Positions 45,010 through 55,060 of a DNA stretch of 64,000 bases are shown here, in pieces. Each line of letters begins with the position of its first letter. Positions within the stretch are counted from its first letter, which is position 1. The DNA is taken from assembly GCA_963704975.1 (NCBI GenBank), contig CAVPIK010000002.1, positions 148,305 through 212,304 of the forward strand, read 5' to 3'. The position numbers were made by a program, and so were the translations under genes. The notes beneath the pieces were generated by a model. It saw only the letters and a list, made by a program, of their open reading frames with translations, was not told where the DNA came from and made no database searches. The stretch comes from JAGNDO01 sp963704975. GTDB taxonomy: Bacteria > Chloroflexota > Anaerolineae > Caldilineales > Caldilineaceae.

Positions 45010-45137
45010 GGGGAATTGAAAATTGGAGAATTGAAAATGGAGAATGGGGGCAGCGCCAACGGATGGAACATTTGTGTTATACTATCCCCACTACCCACAA
45101 TTCCAATTTTCAATTCTCCATTTTCAATTCTCAATTT
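45010..45137. repeat. Inverted word repeats of GAATTGAAAATGG in a divergent promoter region
   Basis: The left block (45010-45048) and right block (45098-45137) are inverted runs of GAATTGAAAAT(T/G)G words. They flank the divergent M1 peptidase and nurA starts. A TATACT box (45078-45083) lies between them. The same words occur before rarA at 33845-33878. Confidence 0.75.
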
Positions 45138-45143
45138 TTCGCC

Positions 45144-46368
45144 ATGCTAAACCGCGACCGAGTCATCAAATCTCTGGAAAGCAAAAAAGAGCGCTTCCGC
45201 CAATACGGCGAGGCGCAGATCAAGCAGCGCCGTCAACTGGAGGACCAGTTCGAGGCCCTGCGGGATCACAGCGCGGACCGCATTCTGGCGGCCCTGGCGG
45301 CCAGCGAGGTGGAATGGCCCGGTGCCTTCCCCACAACCGAGGTGGACGAGGCCGACCGCTTCCGCCTGGCCTTCCCCGAAAGCTGGACGCGACCATCGGG
45401 AGGCCCGCACCTGGGCCTTGGCCACCCTCTACAACCGCCCGGTGATCGCCGTGGATGGCAGCCAACTGCCCCCCACCAAGGATTTCTCCATCCCCGTGGG
45501 CGCGGTGCAGATCGGCTGGTTCATCAACGATCACACCGAAGGCCAGGGCGGCTATGTCAAGGATCTGGATTTTGAGGTGCTCTCCCCGGACGAGTTGGAG
45601 GACGACGGGGAGGACGGCAACGCCGGCATGGGCTTCCCCAACTGGCGCATCAACCAACTGCGCTTTGTGCGGGAGTGCGAAAAGCTGTGCAGCCTGATGG
45701 CCGAATACGACCAAGCGCCCCAAGAGCAGAAGCCCCTCTGCTTCTTCGACGGCTCCTTCATCATCAGCTTTGCCGGTCAACTGCGCCCGGAGCGGGCCAA
45801 GCCCTACGTCGAGGCCGTGCAAAAACTGCTCGCCTGCTCCGAAACCTATCAAGTCCCCCTGGTCGGCTTTGTGGACAGCACCTACAGCCGGGATGTGGTC
45901 AACATGCTGGGGGTCCTGGCCGGCAAACCCGTGGCCGCCCTCAGCGACGCCCGGCTCTTTGACAACGTCCTCACCAACTGGGGCGACCGCACGCCCCTCT
46001 TCCTGTGCGCCCGGGCCGACGCCCTCAGCCAGCCCCGGGGCGGCGCGGATCGCTCCGGCAGCGTGGCCTTTTACCGGGAAGTCGCCTTCACCTACGTGCG
46101 CCTGACCAGCGACCGCCCCCCCTCCCGGGTGGAGATGCCCCGCTGGATCATGGACGCCGGCCTGGCCGAATCGGTCCTGGACCGGGTGCGGGCCGAGTGC
46201 GTGGTGGGCAACGGCTACCCCTACGCCATCGAAACCGCCGACGCCGTGGCCGTCATCACCGCCCAGGACCGGGAACGCTTCTACGCCATCTTCCAACAAT
46301 TCGCCCAACGGGAAGGCATGCCCCTCTCCATCGCCCGCAAGGCGGTGAGCAAGTTGCAGCGACGGTAA
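45144..46368 (+). CDS. nurA: NurA-domain nuclease (one frameshift)
   Basis: The active-site strands are VIAVDGSQLPPTKD (Asp) and LCFFDGSFIISFAG (Asp), with VGFVDSTYSRDVVNML and a C-terminal VVGNGYPYAIETADAVAVIT; these match the NurA domain (PF09376). NurA is a 5'-3' nuclease that works with the HerA ATPase in archaea and some bacteria; no herA gene is seen here. The N-terminal 85 residues are a helical region in another frame, with a break near 45390. ATG at 45144 was chosen; there is no good SD because the word repeat runs to it. Confidence 0.82.
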
Positions 46369-46375
46369 AGCGGAA

Positions 46376-46506
46376 GGGGTGGATTGGGTGATTGGGGATT
46401 TTGGATTAGCGACGCATTATACAAAACGGGGCCGGTGGACTTTACTCTCACCGGCCCCGTCTTCATTTATCCCCAATCCAAAATCACCCAATCACCCATC
46501 CACCCT
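46376..46506. terminator. Word-repeat-armed bidirectional terminator
   Basis: A core 12-bp stem (46426-46437 with 46449-46460) is flanked by inverted arms made of GATTGGG/GATTTTGG words (46376-46410 and about 46472-46506). It lies between the convergent nurA and scpB genes. Confidence 0.85.
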
Positions 46507-47388
46507 TCACTCCTCCGCCAACTCCGTGGCGGCCCACAACGTGTCCGCGTCCGTGCTGGGCAGGGGAGGGAGTTCCTGCATGTTTTCCAGGCCGAAGTGT
46601 TGCATGAAGAAGTCCGTCACGCCGTAGAGGATGGGGCGGCCCACGGTTTCCAGGCGGCCCACGTCTTCGATCAGGCCCCGTTGGAGCAGGGTGCGCAGCA
46701 CACCGCCGCAGTCCACGCCGCGCACGGCCTCCACCTGGGCCTTGGTCACCGGCTGGCGATAGGCCACAATGGCCAAGGCCTCCAACGCCGGCGCGCTGAG
46801 ATGGCTGCTCAGATCCAAATTCAGAAAAGCCTCGATCACCCCGGCGGCCTGGGGTGACGGTGACCAGGGAATAGCGCCCGTTGCGCTCCTGCAAACGCAG
46901 CCCCCGCCCGGTCTGCTTGTACAACTCCTGCAGATCCGCCAGCCCGGCCAAAATCTCGGCCTCTGGTCGCCCCAACGCCTGGGCAAATTGGGTCGGGCGG
47001 TCGGCGCATCGCACACAAAAAGCAGCGCCTCCAACATCCCCGTCAACTCGGACGGCACGACCGGGTGCGTCTCGACTTCCGCCTCATCTTGAAACTCCAC
47101 GGGGTCATCAATCGGGGTTTCTGGGGAAAAATCAAGCGGATCCGCTGGCGGCGTGCTGGGGGGCGTAGACAAAGTCTCGTCCTCCTCCGGCTCTGGCAGG
47201 GCAGTCAAAACCGGGTCAACGGGCGGGATGGAATCGACGGGATCGATGGAGTCAGACATAGGCGCGGATCTACTTTCAAACTGAGGCTTGGCTTGATCCC
47301 GGTCCGGATCTTTGGGCGACTCCGGGGCGGGCAGGAAGAAAAAAACAGCTCGGAACAGCCGTCTGAGCCATTGAATAAAGCGCTTCAC
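46507..47388 (-). CDS. scpB: Segregation and condensation protein ScpB (two frameshifts)
   Basis: The winged-helix core is clear: ELTGMLEALLFVCDAP, QELYKQTGRGLRLQE, SAPALEALAIVAYRQPVTKAQVEAVRG and a C-terminal LIEDVGRLETVGRPILYGVT. ScpB binds ScpA and SMC in chromosome condensation. Breaks lie near 47010 and 46855. The first 115 residues are a Pro/Asp-rich extension not found in typical ScpB. A GTG at 47388 would start with MKRFIQWLRRLF; an ATG at 47259 (MSDSIDPVDSIPP) is an equally good start. scpA is not seen next to it. Confidence 0.85.
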   Translation of the reverse strand: MKRFIQWLRRLFRAVFFFLPAPESPKDPDRDQAKPQFESRSAPMSDSIDPVDSIPPVDPVLTALPEPEEDETLSTPPSTPPADPLDFSPETPIDDPVEFQDEAEVETHPVVPSELTGMLEALLFVCDAPTARPNLPRRWGDQRPRFWPGWRICRSCTSRPGGGCVCRSATGAIPWSPSPQAAGVIEAFLNLDLSSHLSAPALEALAIVAYRQPVTKAQVEAVRGVDCGGVLRTLLQRGLIEDVGRLETVGRPILYGVTDFFMQHFGLENMQELPPLPSTDADTLWAATELAEE

Positions 47389-47405
47389 AAATAGTGTCTC
47401 GTTTC

Positions 47406-47494
47406 AAAAAGCAAACCGCAGAGGGCGCAGAGGAGACCGAGAGAAAAGCCTTCTTTGCATCTTCGCGCTCTTTCGCGGCTTTGCGGTCGAACCA
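47406..47494. repeat. Inverted word repeat of GCAGAGG/CTTTGCGG words
   Basis: ACCGCAGAGGGCGCAGAGG words on the left face TCGCGCTCTTTCGCGGCTTTGCGGT on the right. It fills the 120-base spacer between amaP and scpB. Confidence 0.55.
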
Positions 47495-47508
47495 ATTATG
47501 CGATCGCA

Positions 47509-48071
47509 TCAGGCGACCCACTCCGGCTCGAAGGGGGCGTGGCGCATGCGCACATCCAGCTTGCCCAGCTTCAGCCCCATGTCCTGCTCCACGATGTCCC
47601 GAGTCACTTCCACCACCTCGTCGGTCTTCATGGCCACATCGATGTCCGGGGCGGTCTCGATCTCCAGGTTGATGTCCACGCTGTCCCCCCTGGCCTTGAC
47701 CGTGGGGATCACCGTGATCACATCGGCCAACTGGTCCAAATGCCATTCCAGCCGCCGGGAGATGCTGGCCGGGTCCAACTCCGCCGACCCCTCGCTGGTG
47801 CGGATGCGCACCCCCTTGGGCCGATTCGGTCGAATCTCCAGCCACAAAAGCAGCCCCAAGCAGCAGCACCGAAACGATCCCAAACGCAATCTGGGCGATC
47901 AGAAAATTGGTGGAGGATTGGGCCTGTTGCGCCATCAACCACGCGGCCACCCCATTCAGCCCGGCCTGGATCTGCCCCACGGCTTGCAGCGAAAAGACAG
48001 CCAAATAGATGGCCAGAGATCAACAAAGCCAGCCATAGAATCAAAGCCGTAATGCGGTTGAAGACGTTCAT
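47509..48071 (-). CDS. amaP: AmaP-like alkaline-shock membrane anchor protein (frameshifted)
   Basis: The N-terminus MNVFNRITALILWLALLISG is a first membrane helix. A second (NFLIAQIAFGIVSVLLLGA) follows about 50 residues later. The soluble C-terminal domain (VRIRTSEGSAELDPASISRR, VEVTRDIVEQDMGLKLGKLD) resembles AmaP/Asp23-Gls24 proteins. AmaP anchors Asp23 to the membrane in Staphylococcus. AAAGGA precedes ATG 48071. Breaks lie near 47995 and 47845. It is the last gene of stretch 1 before the first junction. Confidence 0.75.
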
Positions 48072-48109
48072 GGGCGGGTCCTTTATGCGGCCAAGTATAA
48101 TCACGATGA

Positions 48110-48225
48110 CGACTTGATTTTATCACAAGTCAAGTGACTGATCTATATGGATTTGACCTGACGATCGCAGCCCCCGGCCAACGTCCCCGGCACTTCACGT
48201 TGTCAGCGCCGGGGCCGAGCGCATG
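48110..48225. other. Junction 1: Chloroflexota-like to alphaproteobacterial sequence
   Basis: Left of here sits the intact amaP leader. Right of here begins pepN, cut inside its coding region just after SADMRS (near 48221). Base composition rises sharply in GC. No repeat or att-like site spans the change. Confidence 0.7.
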
Positions 48226-49207
48226 TCGGCGGAGAATTGCTGGTCGCGAAAGACGGTCAGCCCTTCTTTGAGGCACAGCTGGAACCAGTCGCGGCAGGTG
48301 ATCGCGGTTGCCGGTCCAGTTGTGGAAATATTCATGCGCGATGATCGCCTCGATCCGGTCGTAAGTCGTCGTCGGTGGCGGTTTCGGGGCGTGGCCAGAA
48401 CGCAGTTGGAGTTGAAGATGTTCAGCCCCTTGTTCTCCATCGCGCCCATGTTGAAATCGTCGACCGCGACGATGTTGAAGATGTCCAGGTCATATTCGCG
48501 GCCATAAACCTCTTCGTCCCAGCGCATCGAGCGGTTCAGCGCCGTCCATCGCATAGGCGCATTTGTCCTCGTCGCCGGGGCGGACCCAGATGTTCAGGTC
48601 GACCGTCGCGGCCCGACATCGTGGTGAAATGATCGGAATGCGCCACCAGATCGCCCGCGACGAGCGCAAACAGATAGGCCGGTTTGGGCCAGGGATCGTG
48701 CCATTCGGCCCAGCCGGCGCCCTGCGCCCGCCGGGTTGCCGTTCGACAGGAGCACGGGCAGGTCGCTTTCGATCCGCACGTGAAGACGGGCCATCACATC
48801 GGGGCGGTCGGGGTAGAAGGTGATCTTGCGAAAGCCTTCGCGCCTCGCACTGGGTGCAATACATGCCGCCGGACATATAGAGCCCGTCGAGCGCGGTATT
48901 GGTTCGGCGGCGATCTCGCACCTCGGCTTCCAAGTGAAGGCGGCCGTCGGGCAGGTGTCGGCGGGTACGGTCAGGCCGTCGGCGTCAGCGTGTCGAGGGC
49001 GGTCAGCGGATTGCCGTCGATCGCACAGGGATCAGGCTCAGGTTTTCACCATCGAGCCGCAGGTTGCCGTTTTCCAGCCGCGGGTTGGCGCAAAAGGACA
49101 GCGAGCGTGCCCGGGTGCAGCCGGAAGGTCAGATCGACCGCCTCGACCAGATGCGAGGGTGGGCGGTAATCGGCGAGGTGAATCGGCTGAGGGGCGGCGT
49201 CTTTCAT
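48195..49207 (-). CDS. pepN: Aminopeptidase N (PepN), 3'-truncated and frameshifted
   Basis: The N-terminus MKDAAPQPIHLADYRPPSHL, YMSGGMYCTQCEAEGF, the GAMEN motif in FNMGAMENKGLNIFN, HEYFHNWTGNR (the zinc HExxH, 48303-48340) and CRDWFQLCLKEGLTVFRDQQ match Gram-negative M1 aminopeptidase N. Only about the first 330 of about 850 residues are present; the gene ends at the junction. At least five indels occur, far more than in stretch 1. AGGAGA lies before ATG 49207. Closest flavour is Rhodobacteraceae (inference). The enzyme would be a cytosolic broad peptidase. Confidence 0.85.
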
Positions 49208-49566
49208 GGGCTCTCCTGTCGCGCGGGAGGCGGCGCACATGGGCCGAGGCAGACCTCGGGCCGAGGACGCAAGGGGGTGTCGGGCACCATCGGCTAATTC
49301 GATCGCGCTGGCGCATAGGTGGAAGGCTTTGGCGCCGGGCCGAAAGGTCGGGCGTCACCATCGCACCACGGCGGCGCCTGTCTGCCAGGCACGAAGCTAG
49401 CAGGAACGCCGCACAAGCCGGTATCGACCGTTGGGCTGACGTACTGGGCGTGATCTGGGTCATCGCCTGCAGGTCGCAGGCAGCGATGACACGGACGATT
49501 GGTCGCGCGACCGTGGACTGAACGAGCGGCGCGGCAGTGGCTTTGACAGCGCGCCCGCTACATCTA
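49208..49566. other. Divergent spacer between pepN and the photolyase gene
   Basis: 359 bases of very GC-rich sequence. Long frames on both strands have no family match. No clear promoter or hairpin is seen; given the indel rate, a small gene could be hidden. Confidence 0.5.
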
Positions 49567-51124
49567 GTGCTCCATGGGAACGTTCTTGTTTGGTTCAAGC
49601 GCGATCTGCGGGTGGAGGACCACCCGGTCCTGGGTGCCGCGGCGCGCGGTGGGCGTGTTCTGCCGCTTGTATATCGCCGAGCCGGAGTATTGGGCGCAGC
49701 CCGATGCCTCGGCCCGGCAATGGGCGGTTCGTGCGCGGAAAGCCTGGCGGGTCTGCGGAATGATCTGGCGCGGCTCGGCGCGCCGCTGGTGGTGCGGGTG
49801 GGCGCGGCGGTCGAGGTGCTGGCGGGTCTTCTGCCGCAACGGGCATTGCACAGATTGTGAGCCACGAGGAGACCGGCAACGGCTGGAGCTATGCGCGCGA
49901 CAGGGCTGTCGCGGCGTGGGCCCGGGCGGCCGGGATTGACGTGGACCGAACTGCCCCAGGGCGGCGTCGTGCGCCGCGTGCGGGGGCGTGACGGCTGGGC
50001 CGCGGCGCGCGACGCGTGGTCATGGACAGGGGAAGTTCTGCCGCCCGCGGGCCTGCGCGGTGTCGAGGGGTCGAGCCGGGCGTCATTCCCGATGCGCGGG
50101 CTCTGCGCCTGGCCGTCGATCCCTGCCCGCATCGCCAAAAGGGTGGGCGGACCGACGCAGAGGCGAGGCTGACTCTCGACAGTTTTCTGGAACACGCGGG
50201 GCAGGACTTATCGCCGCGCCATGTCCTCGCCGCTGAGGGGCCGAGCGGCCTGTTCGCGGCTTGTCGCCGTATCTCGCGTTGGGCACGCTGTCGGTGCGCG
50301 AGGTGGCACAGGCGCACGCCCGCACGGCAGGCGGCAGGGCACGCGGGCGGGATGGGCGGGCTCGCTGAAGAGTTTCAAGGCGCGGCTCGCCTGGCGCGAC
50401 CATTTCATGCAGAAGCTGGAGGATGAACCGGCGATGGAGATGCGCTGCCTGCATTCCGGCCTACGAGGGCCTGCGCGCGCGACGGATGCCGCGCGGCTGG
50501 CGGCGTGGGCAGGCGGGCGAGACCGGCCTGCCTTTCGTCGATGCCTGCATGCGGTATTTGACGGCCACGGGGTGGCTCAATTTCCGCATGCGCGGCGATG
50601 CTGATGTCGGTTGCGACCTATCATCTCTGGCTGGACTGGCGCGCGACCGGGCGCATCTGGCGCGGCATGTTCACCGATTACGAGCCCGGCATCCACTGGT
50701 CGCAGATGCAGATGCAATCGGGGACGACCGGCATCAACACGCTGCGGATCTACAACCCGGTCAAGCAGGGGCGGACCAGGACCCGACGGGCGCTTTCACC
50801 CGCCGCTGGGTGCCGGAACTGGCCGGCGTGCCCGACGCGCATCTGCAGACGCCGTGGAAGTGGGAGGGGGCGCGGGCGTCTGTTGGGGCGGCGCTATCCC
50901 GAACCCGGTCGTCGATGTGGAGGCCGCGGCGCGCCGCGCGCGACGCGGTCTGGGCCGTGCGGCAAGGGCGCCGGGCTTTGCGGCGCGAGGCGGCGCGGTC
51001 GATGCGCAACGACACGCCAGCCGCAAGGACGGCCACGGGGCGTGTTGTCAACGACCGCGCGCCCCGGCGCCGAGCCGCCACGGCGCGCTGCGCCGACGGC
51101 GGCAGACTGGGCCTGGATCTCTGA
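49567..51124 (+). CDS. phr: Cryptochrome/deoxyribodipyrimidine photolyase family protein (many frameshifts)
   Basis: VLVWFKRDLRVEDHPVL opens the N-terminal antenna-type domain, and YIAEPEYWAQPDASARQWA follows. The FAD-binding half contains RLSPYLALGTLSVREV-like residues, WRDHFMQKLEDEP, GLPFVDACMRYLTATGWLNFRMR, MFTDYEPGIHWSQMQMQSGT and RRWVPELAGVPD, all photolyase/cryptochrome core motifs. It repairs UV dimers or senses blue light. About ten indels are needed to join the pieces. It is followed directly by a DUF2256 gene, a pairing seen in many bacteria. Confidence 0.85.
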
Positions 51125-51265
51125 TGCCCGAAACGTGCGCAAGAAATCCGACCTGCCGCAAAAGATCTGCGCCACCTGCGGGCGACCGTTTACGTGGCGC
51201 AAGAAATGGGCAAAGGTGTGGGACGAGGTGCGCTACTGTTCGGACCGCTGCCGGGGGCGAGAAAG
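51124..51265 (+). CDS. DUF2256 zinc-finger-like small protein
   Basis: KKSDLPQKICATCGRPFTWR, then KWAKVWDEVRYCSDRCR, is the whole DUF2256 domain with its four cysteines (CATC and CSDRC). The function is unknown. DUF2256 genes commonly sit beside photolyase genes, and here the gene starts where phr stops. The exact start is uncertain: an ATG at 51124 and a GTG at 51136 lie in different frames, with an indel between. Confidence 0.8.
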
Positions 51266-51400
51266 CCGGCAAAGGGCGCCGACCCCTGCGGCCTGACCTG
51301 TCGCATTGGAAACAAAACTGACCGCGTGTTGCCTATCGGAAACTTTCGCTCTACTAGACGCAACGGCATGCAACGGCACACGAATCCGAGGGGCAGCGCC

Positions 51401-53576
51401 ATGACAGATGGTGAGCGGCAAGGAAACGGGTTGCAGGTGGACCGGAATTGGTCGAGTTTCGTCGAAGCCACAAGCGCTTGCCCGGAACAGGCGTTCAGCC
51501 AGATGCGTTCTGGGCCGGGCTTGCCGGGGCTGATCCACGAGCTTGGCCCCAAGAACCGTGCGCTTCTGGCAGAAACGCGAGGACATTCAGGCCCAGATCG
51601 ATGCTTGGCATATCGCGCACGCGGCCAGCCGCATGACCCTGACAGCCTATCAGCGCGTTTCTTGAAGGACATCGGCTATCTGGTGCCCGAAGGCCGGATT
51701 TCAGATCGAGACCGCGCAATGTCGACCCCGAGATCGCAGCGATTGCCGGCCCGCAACTGGTGGTGCCGATCACCAATGCCCGCTTTGCGCTGAACGCGGC
51801 GAATGCGCGCTGGGGCAGCCTTTATGATGCGCTTTATGGCACCGATGCGATGGGCGAGCCTGCCACCCAAGGGCGGCTATGACCGGGGCCGGGGCGCGCG
51901 GGTTGTGGCCCGGGCGCGGGTGTTTCTGGATGAGGCGTTCCCGGTTGAGGGCACCAGCCATGCCGATGTGCGGCGTATCACGTGCAGGGACGGCGCAGCT
52001 TGCTGGTCGACGATCATGCCGCTGGTGGACCCGGCGAAATTCGCGGGCTATCGCGGCCATCCCGAAGGCGCCCGATGCAGTCGTGCTGCTGAACAACAAC
52101 GGGCTGCATGTCGAACTGGTCTTTGACCGCACCCATCCGATCGGCAGCCGCGACCAGGCGGGCTGGCCGATGTGCGGCTGGAAAGCGCGTGTCCGCGATC
52201 ATGGATTGCGAAGATTCGGTCGCCTGCGTCGATGCCGAGGACAAGGTGCTGGCCTATTCCAACTGGCTGGGCCTGATGAAGGGCGATCTGGCGGAGAGTT
52301 CGACAAGGGCGGCAAGACCATGACCCGCACGCTGAACGCGGATCGCACCTATACCGCGCCGGATGGCAGTGACGCGTGACGCGTCAAGGGCCGCGCGCTT
52401 ATGCTGGTGCGCAATGTCGGCCATCTGATGACCAACCCCGCGATTCTGGACCGGGACGGCGATGAGGTCTTCGAAGGCCTGATGGATGCGATGATCACGG
52501 TGCTGATCGCGATGCATGACCTGAAAGAGACGGACGGCGCGCGCAATTCGGTGCATGGGTCGGTCTATGTGGTGAAGCCCAAGATGCACGGGCCCGAGGA
52601 AGTGGCCTTTGCCGACGAGATCTTTACCCGCGTCGAGGAGGTGCTGGGCCTGCCGCACAACACCGTCAAGCTGGGGATCATGGACGAGGAACGCCGCACC
52701 AGCGGTGAACCTCAAGGAATGTATCCGCGCCGCCAAGCATCGGGTGGCCTTCATCAACACCGGCTTTCTGGACCGGACCGGCGATGAGATCCACACCTCG
52801 ATGGAAGCGGGCCCGTTCAGCCGCAAGGATTTCATCAAGCGCAAGGCCTGGATCGGCGGCCTATGAGAACCGGAATGTCGATATCGGGCTGGAATGCGGT
52901 TTGTCGCGGCCGCGCGCAGATCGGCAAGGGCATGTGGGCCATGCCCGACCTGATGGCCGCGATGCTGGAACAGAAGATCGACCACCCCAAGGCGGGCGCC
53001 AATTGCGCCTGGGTGCCGTCGCCCACGGCGGCCACCCTGCACGCGCTGCATTACCACAAGGTCGATGTGTTCGCGGTGCAGGACAAGCTGCGCAAGGGCG
53101 GGCGGCGGGCCTATGTCGACACGATTCTTGATATCCCGCTGGCCAGCGTACCGAACTGGACCGAAGGCGCAGATCACCGCGCGAGGTCGAAAACAACGCC
53201 CAGGGCATTCTGGGCTATGTGGTGCGCTGGATCGATCAGGGCGTGGGCTGTTCCAAGGTGCCGGACATCCACGATGTCGGCCTGATGGAAGACCGCGCGA
53301 CCTGCCGGATTTCCGCCCAGCACTGGCCAACTGGCTGCATCACGGCGTGGTGACGCGAGGACAGGTGATGGACGGCGATGCAGCAAGATGGCCGCGGTGG
53401 TGGACCGTCAGAACGCCGGCGATCCGGCCTATACGCCGATGGCGCCGGGGTTTGACGGCGATCGCCTTTCAGGCGGCCTGCGATCTGGTGTTCAAGGGCC
53501 GCGAGCAGCCGTCGGGCTATACCGAACCGGTGCTGCATGCGCCGCCGGCTGGAGTTGAAGGCCGCGCAGCGCCTGA
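51401..53576 (+). CDS. glcB: Malate synthase G (many frameshifts)
   Basis: Pieces in all three frames line up with malate synthase G over its full length of about 720 residues. They include AFLKDIGYLVPEG-type, QLVVPITNARFALNAANARW, AIMDCEDSVACVDAEDKVLA, GSVYVVKPKMHGPEEVAFAD, LKLGIMDEERRTSVNLKECI, RVAFINTGFLDRTGDEIHTS, GKGMWAMPDLMAAMLEQK and ANWLHHGVV. It condenses acetyl-CoA with glyoxylate in the glyoxylate pathway. Catalytic Arg and Asp segments are present in spite of more than ten breaks. The stop is uncertain, with a TGA near 53574-53576. Confidence 0.9.
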
Positions 53577-53701
53577 GGGAACGACCGGGGGCTCTGCCCC
53601 GCAGATCGGGCTCTGCCGACGGGCGGACCCCGCGGGATATTTCCGAAACAGAGAAGGGTCGGACGCGTCGATGGCGCGCCGATCAGAGAGAGGTGGACAG
53701 G

Positions 53702-53928
53702 ATGATCACACTGGATGCGGCGCGCACCATGATTTCGGTCGCCCGGGCCAAGGGGCGCGAGATGGGGCTGAAGCCCCTTTCGGTCTGCGTGCTGGATGCG
53801 GGCGGTCATCTGCTGGCTTTCGAGCGCGAGGATGGCGCCAGCCCTGGACGCTTCGAGATCGCGCGCGGCAAGGCCTATGGCGCGGTGATGCTTGGTATGC
53901 CGGGCAGCGCGCAGATGGCACGCGCCGA
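53702..53928 (+). CDS. DUF336/GlcG-HbpS family protein, 3'-truncated
   Basis: MITLDAARTMISVARAKGRE, VCVLDAGGHLLAFEREDGA and RGKAYGAVMLGMPG are the start of a GlcG/HbpS-type (PF03928) domain. About 75 of the usual 130-140 residues are present before the sequence switches to tryptophanase. These proteins bind heme or cobalamin or act in glycolate metabolism, which fits the glcB neighbour. The loss of the C-terminus is due to the junction. Confidence 0.82.
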
Positions 53929-53940
53929 TCCAGGAGCTGT
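53915..53940. other. Junction 2: alphaproteobacterial to second GC-rich genome
   Basis: The DUF336 protein stops matching its family after SAQMARA. Within a few codons the frame reads ELFPFKHVIPTHQG, which is the inside of tryptophanase. Two genes are cut at one point with no repeat between. Confidence 0.8.
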
Positions 53941-55046
53941 TCCCGTTCAAGCACGTGATCCCGACCCACCAGGGCCGTGCCGCCGAGAAGATCCTGTTCT
54001 CGGTCATCGGCGGTCCGGGCAAGTCCATCCCCAACAACACCCACTTCGACACGACCCGTGCCAACGTCGAGGCCACAGGCGCCGAGGCGATAGACCTTGT
54101 CATCCCCGAGGGCCGCGACCCATCGGCGATCCACCCGTTCAAGGGCAACATGGACATCGCTGCGCTCGACGCGTTCCTGACCGCACGGCGCACCGACGTG
54201 CCCGTGGTCTTCGTGACGATCACCAACAACTCGGGTGGCGGTCAGCCCGTGTCCCTCGCAAATCTGCACGCCGTCCGCGCGGCCTGCGATCGTCACGGCG
54301 TGCCGCTCTTCCTCGATGGTTGCCGGTTCGCCGAGAACGCCTGGTTCATCAAGCTCCGCGAGCCCGGGCAGGGTGAGCGGTCGATCGCGGACATCGTGCG
54401 GGAGATCGCCTCGCTCGCCGACGGCATGACGATGAGCGCGAAGAAGGACGGGCTCGCCAACATCGGCGGCTGGCTGGCCATGAACGACGATGCGCTCGCC
54501 GAGCAGTGCCGGAACCTCCTCATCCTGACCGAGGGCTTCGTCACCTACGGCGGCCTCGCCGGGCGCGACCTCGAGGCGATCGCCCAGGGACTCCGCGAGG
54601 TCGTGGACGAGGACTACCTCCGCTATCGGATCCAGTCCACGGCCTACTTCGGTGAGGCCCTCGCCGCGGCCGGAGTTCCGCTGGTCCAGCCGTTCGGCGG
54701 CCACGCCATCTATCTCGATGCCCGGGCCCTGCTGCCGCACATCCCGCCGCTCGACTACCCCGGCCAGGCGCTGGCGGTGGCGCTCTACCGCGAAGGCGGC
54801 ATCCGCGGCTGCGAGATCGGGACGGTCATGTTCGGACAGCATCCGGACGGCACCGAGGCGCCGGCCGCGATGGACCTGGTCCGTCTCGCCATTCCGCGAC
54901 GGACCTATACCCAGAGCCACATCGACTACGCGATCGAGGTCGTCCAGTACGTGGCCGAGCGAGCCTCAGCCCTGCGCGGCTTCCGGATCGCGCACCAGCC
55001 TGCAGCGCTCCGGCACTTCACGGCCCGATTCGAACCGCTGTCGTAG
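53932..55046 (+). CDS. tnaA: Tryptophanase (beta-eliminating lyase), 5'-truncated
   Basis: Starting inside the protein, motifs follow in order: VIPTHQGRAAEKIL, NNTHFDTTRANVEATGA, NNSGGGQPVSLANL, FLDGCRFAENAWFI and the PLP lysine SAKKDGLANIGGW. The C-terminus has GGHAIYLDARALLPHIPP, IPRRTYTQSHID and LRHFTARFEPL. These favour tryptophanase over tyrosine phenol-lyase (TYTQSHID as in TnaA), but the two are close. About 85 N-terminal residues are lost at the junction. The remaining frame is uninterrupted. It would make indole, pyruvate and ammonia from Trp. Confidence 0.85.
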
Positions 55047-55060
55047 ACCGACGCCGAGCG

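Noticed and set aside
48195..53930. A decayed genomic island full of pseudogenes
   Set aside because: All catalytic motifs are kept and lesions are almost only one-base indels, which fits sequencing error better than decay.
53932..55046. Tyrosine phenol-lyase as identity of the beta-eliminating lyase
   Set aside because: TYTQSHID, LRHFTA and the SAKKD lysine context fit tryptophanase better, though the families are close and the N-terminus is missing.
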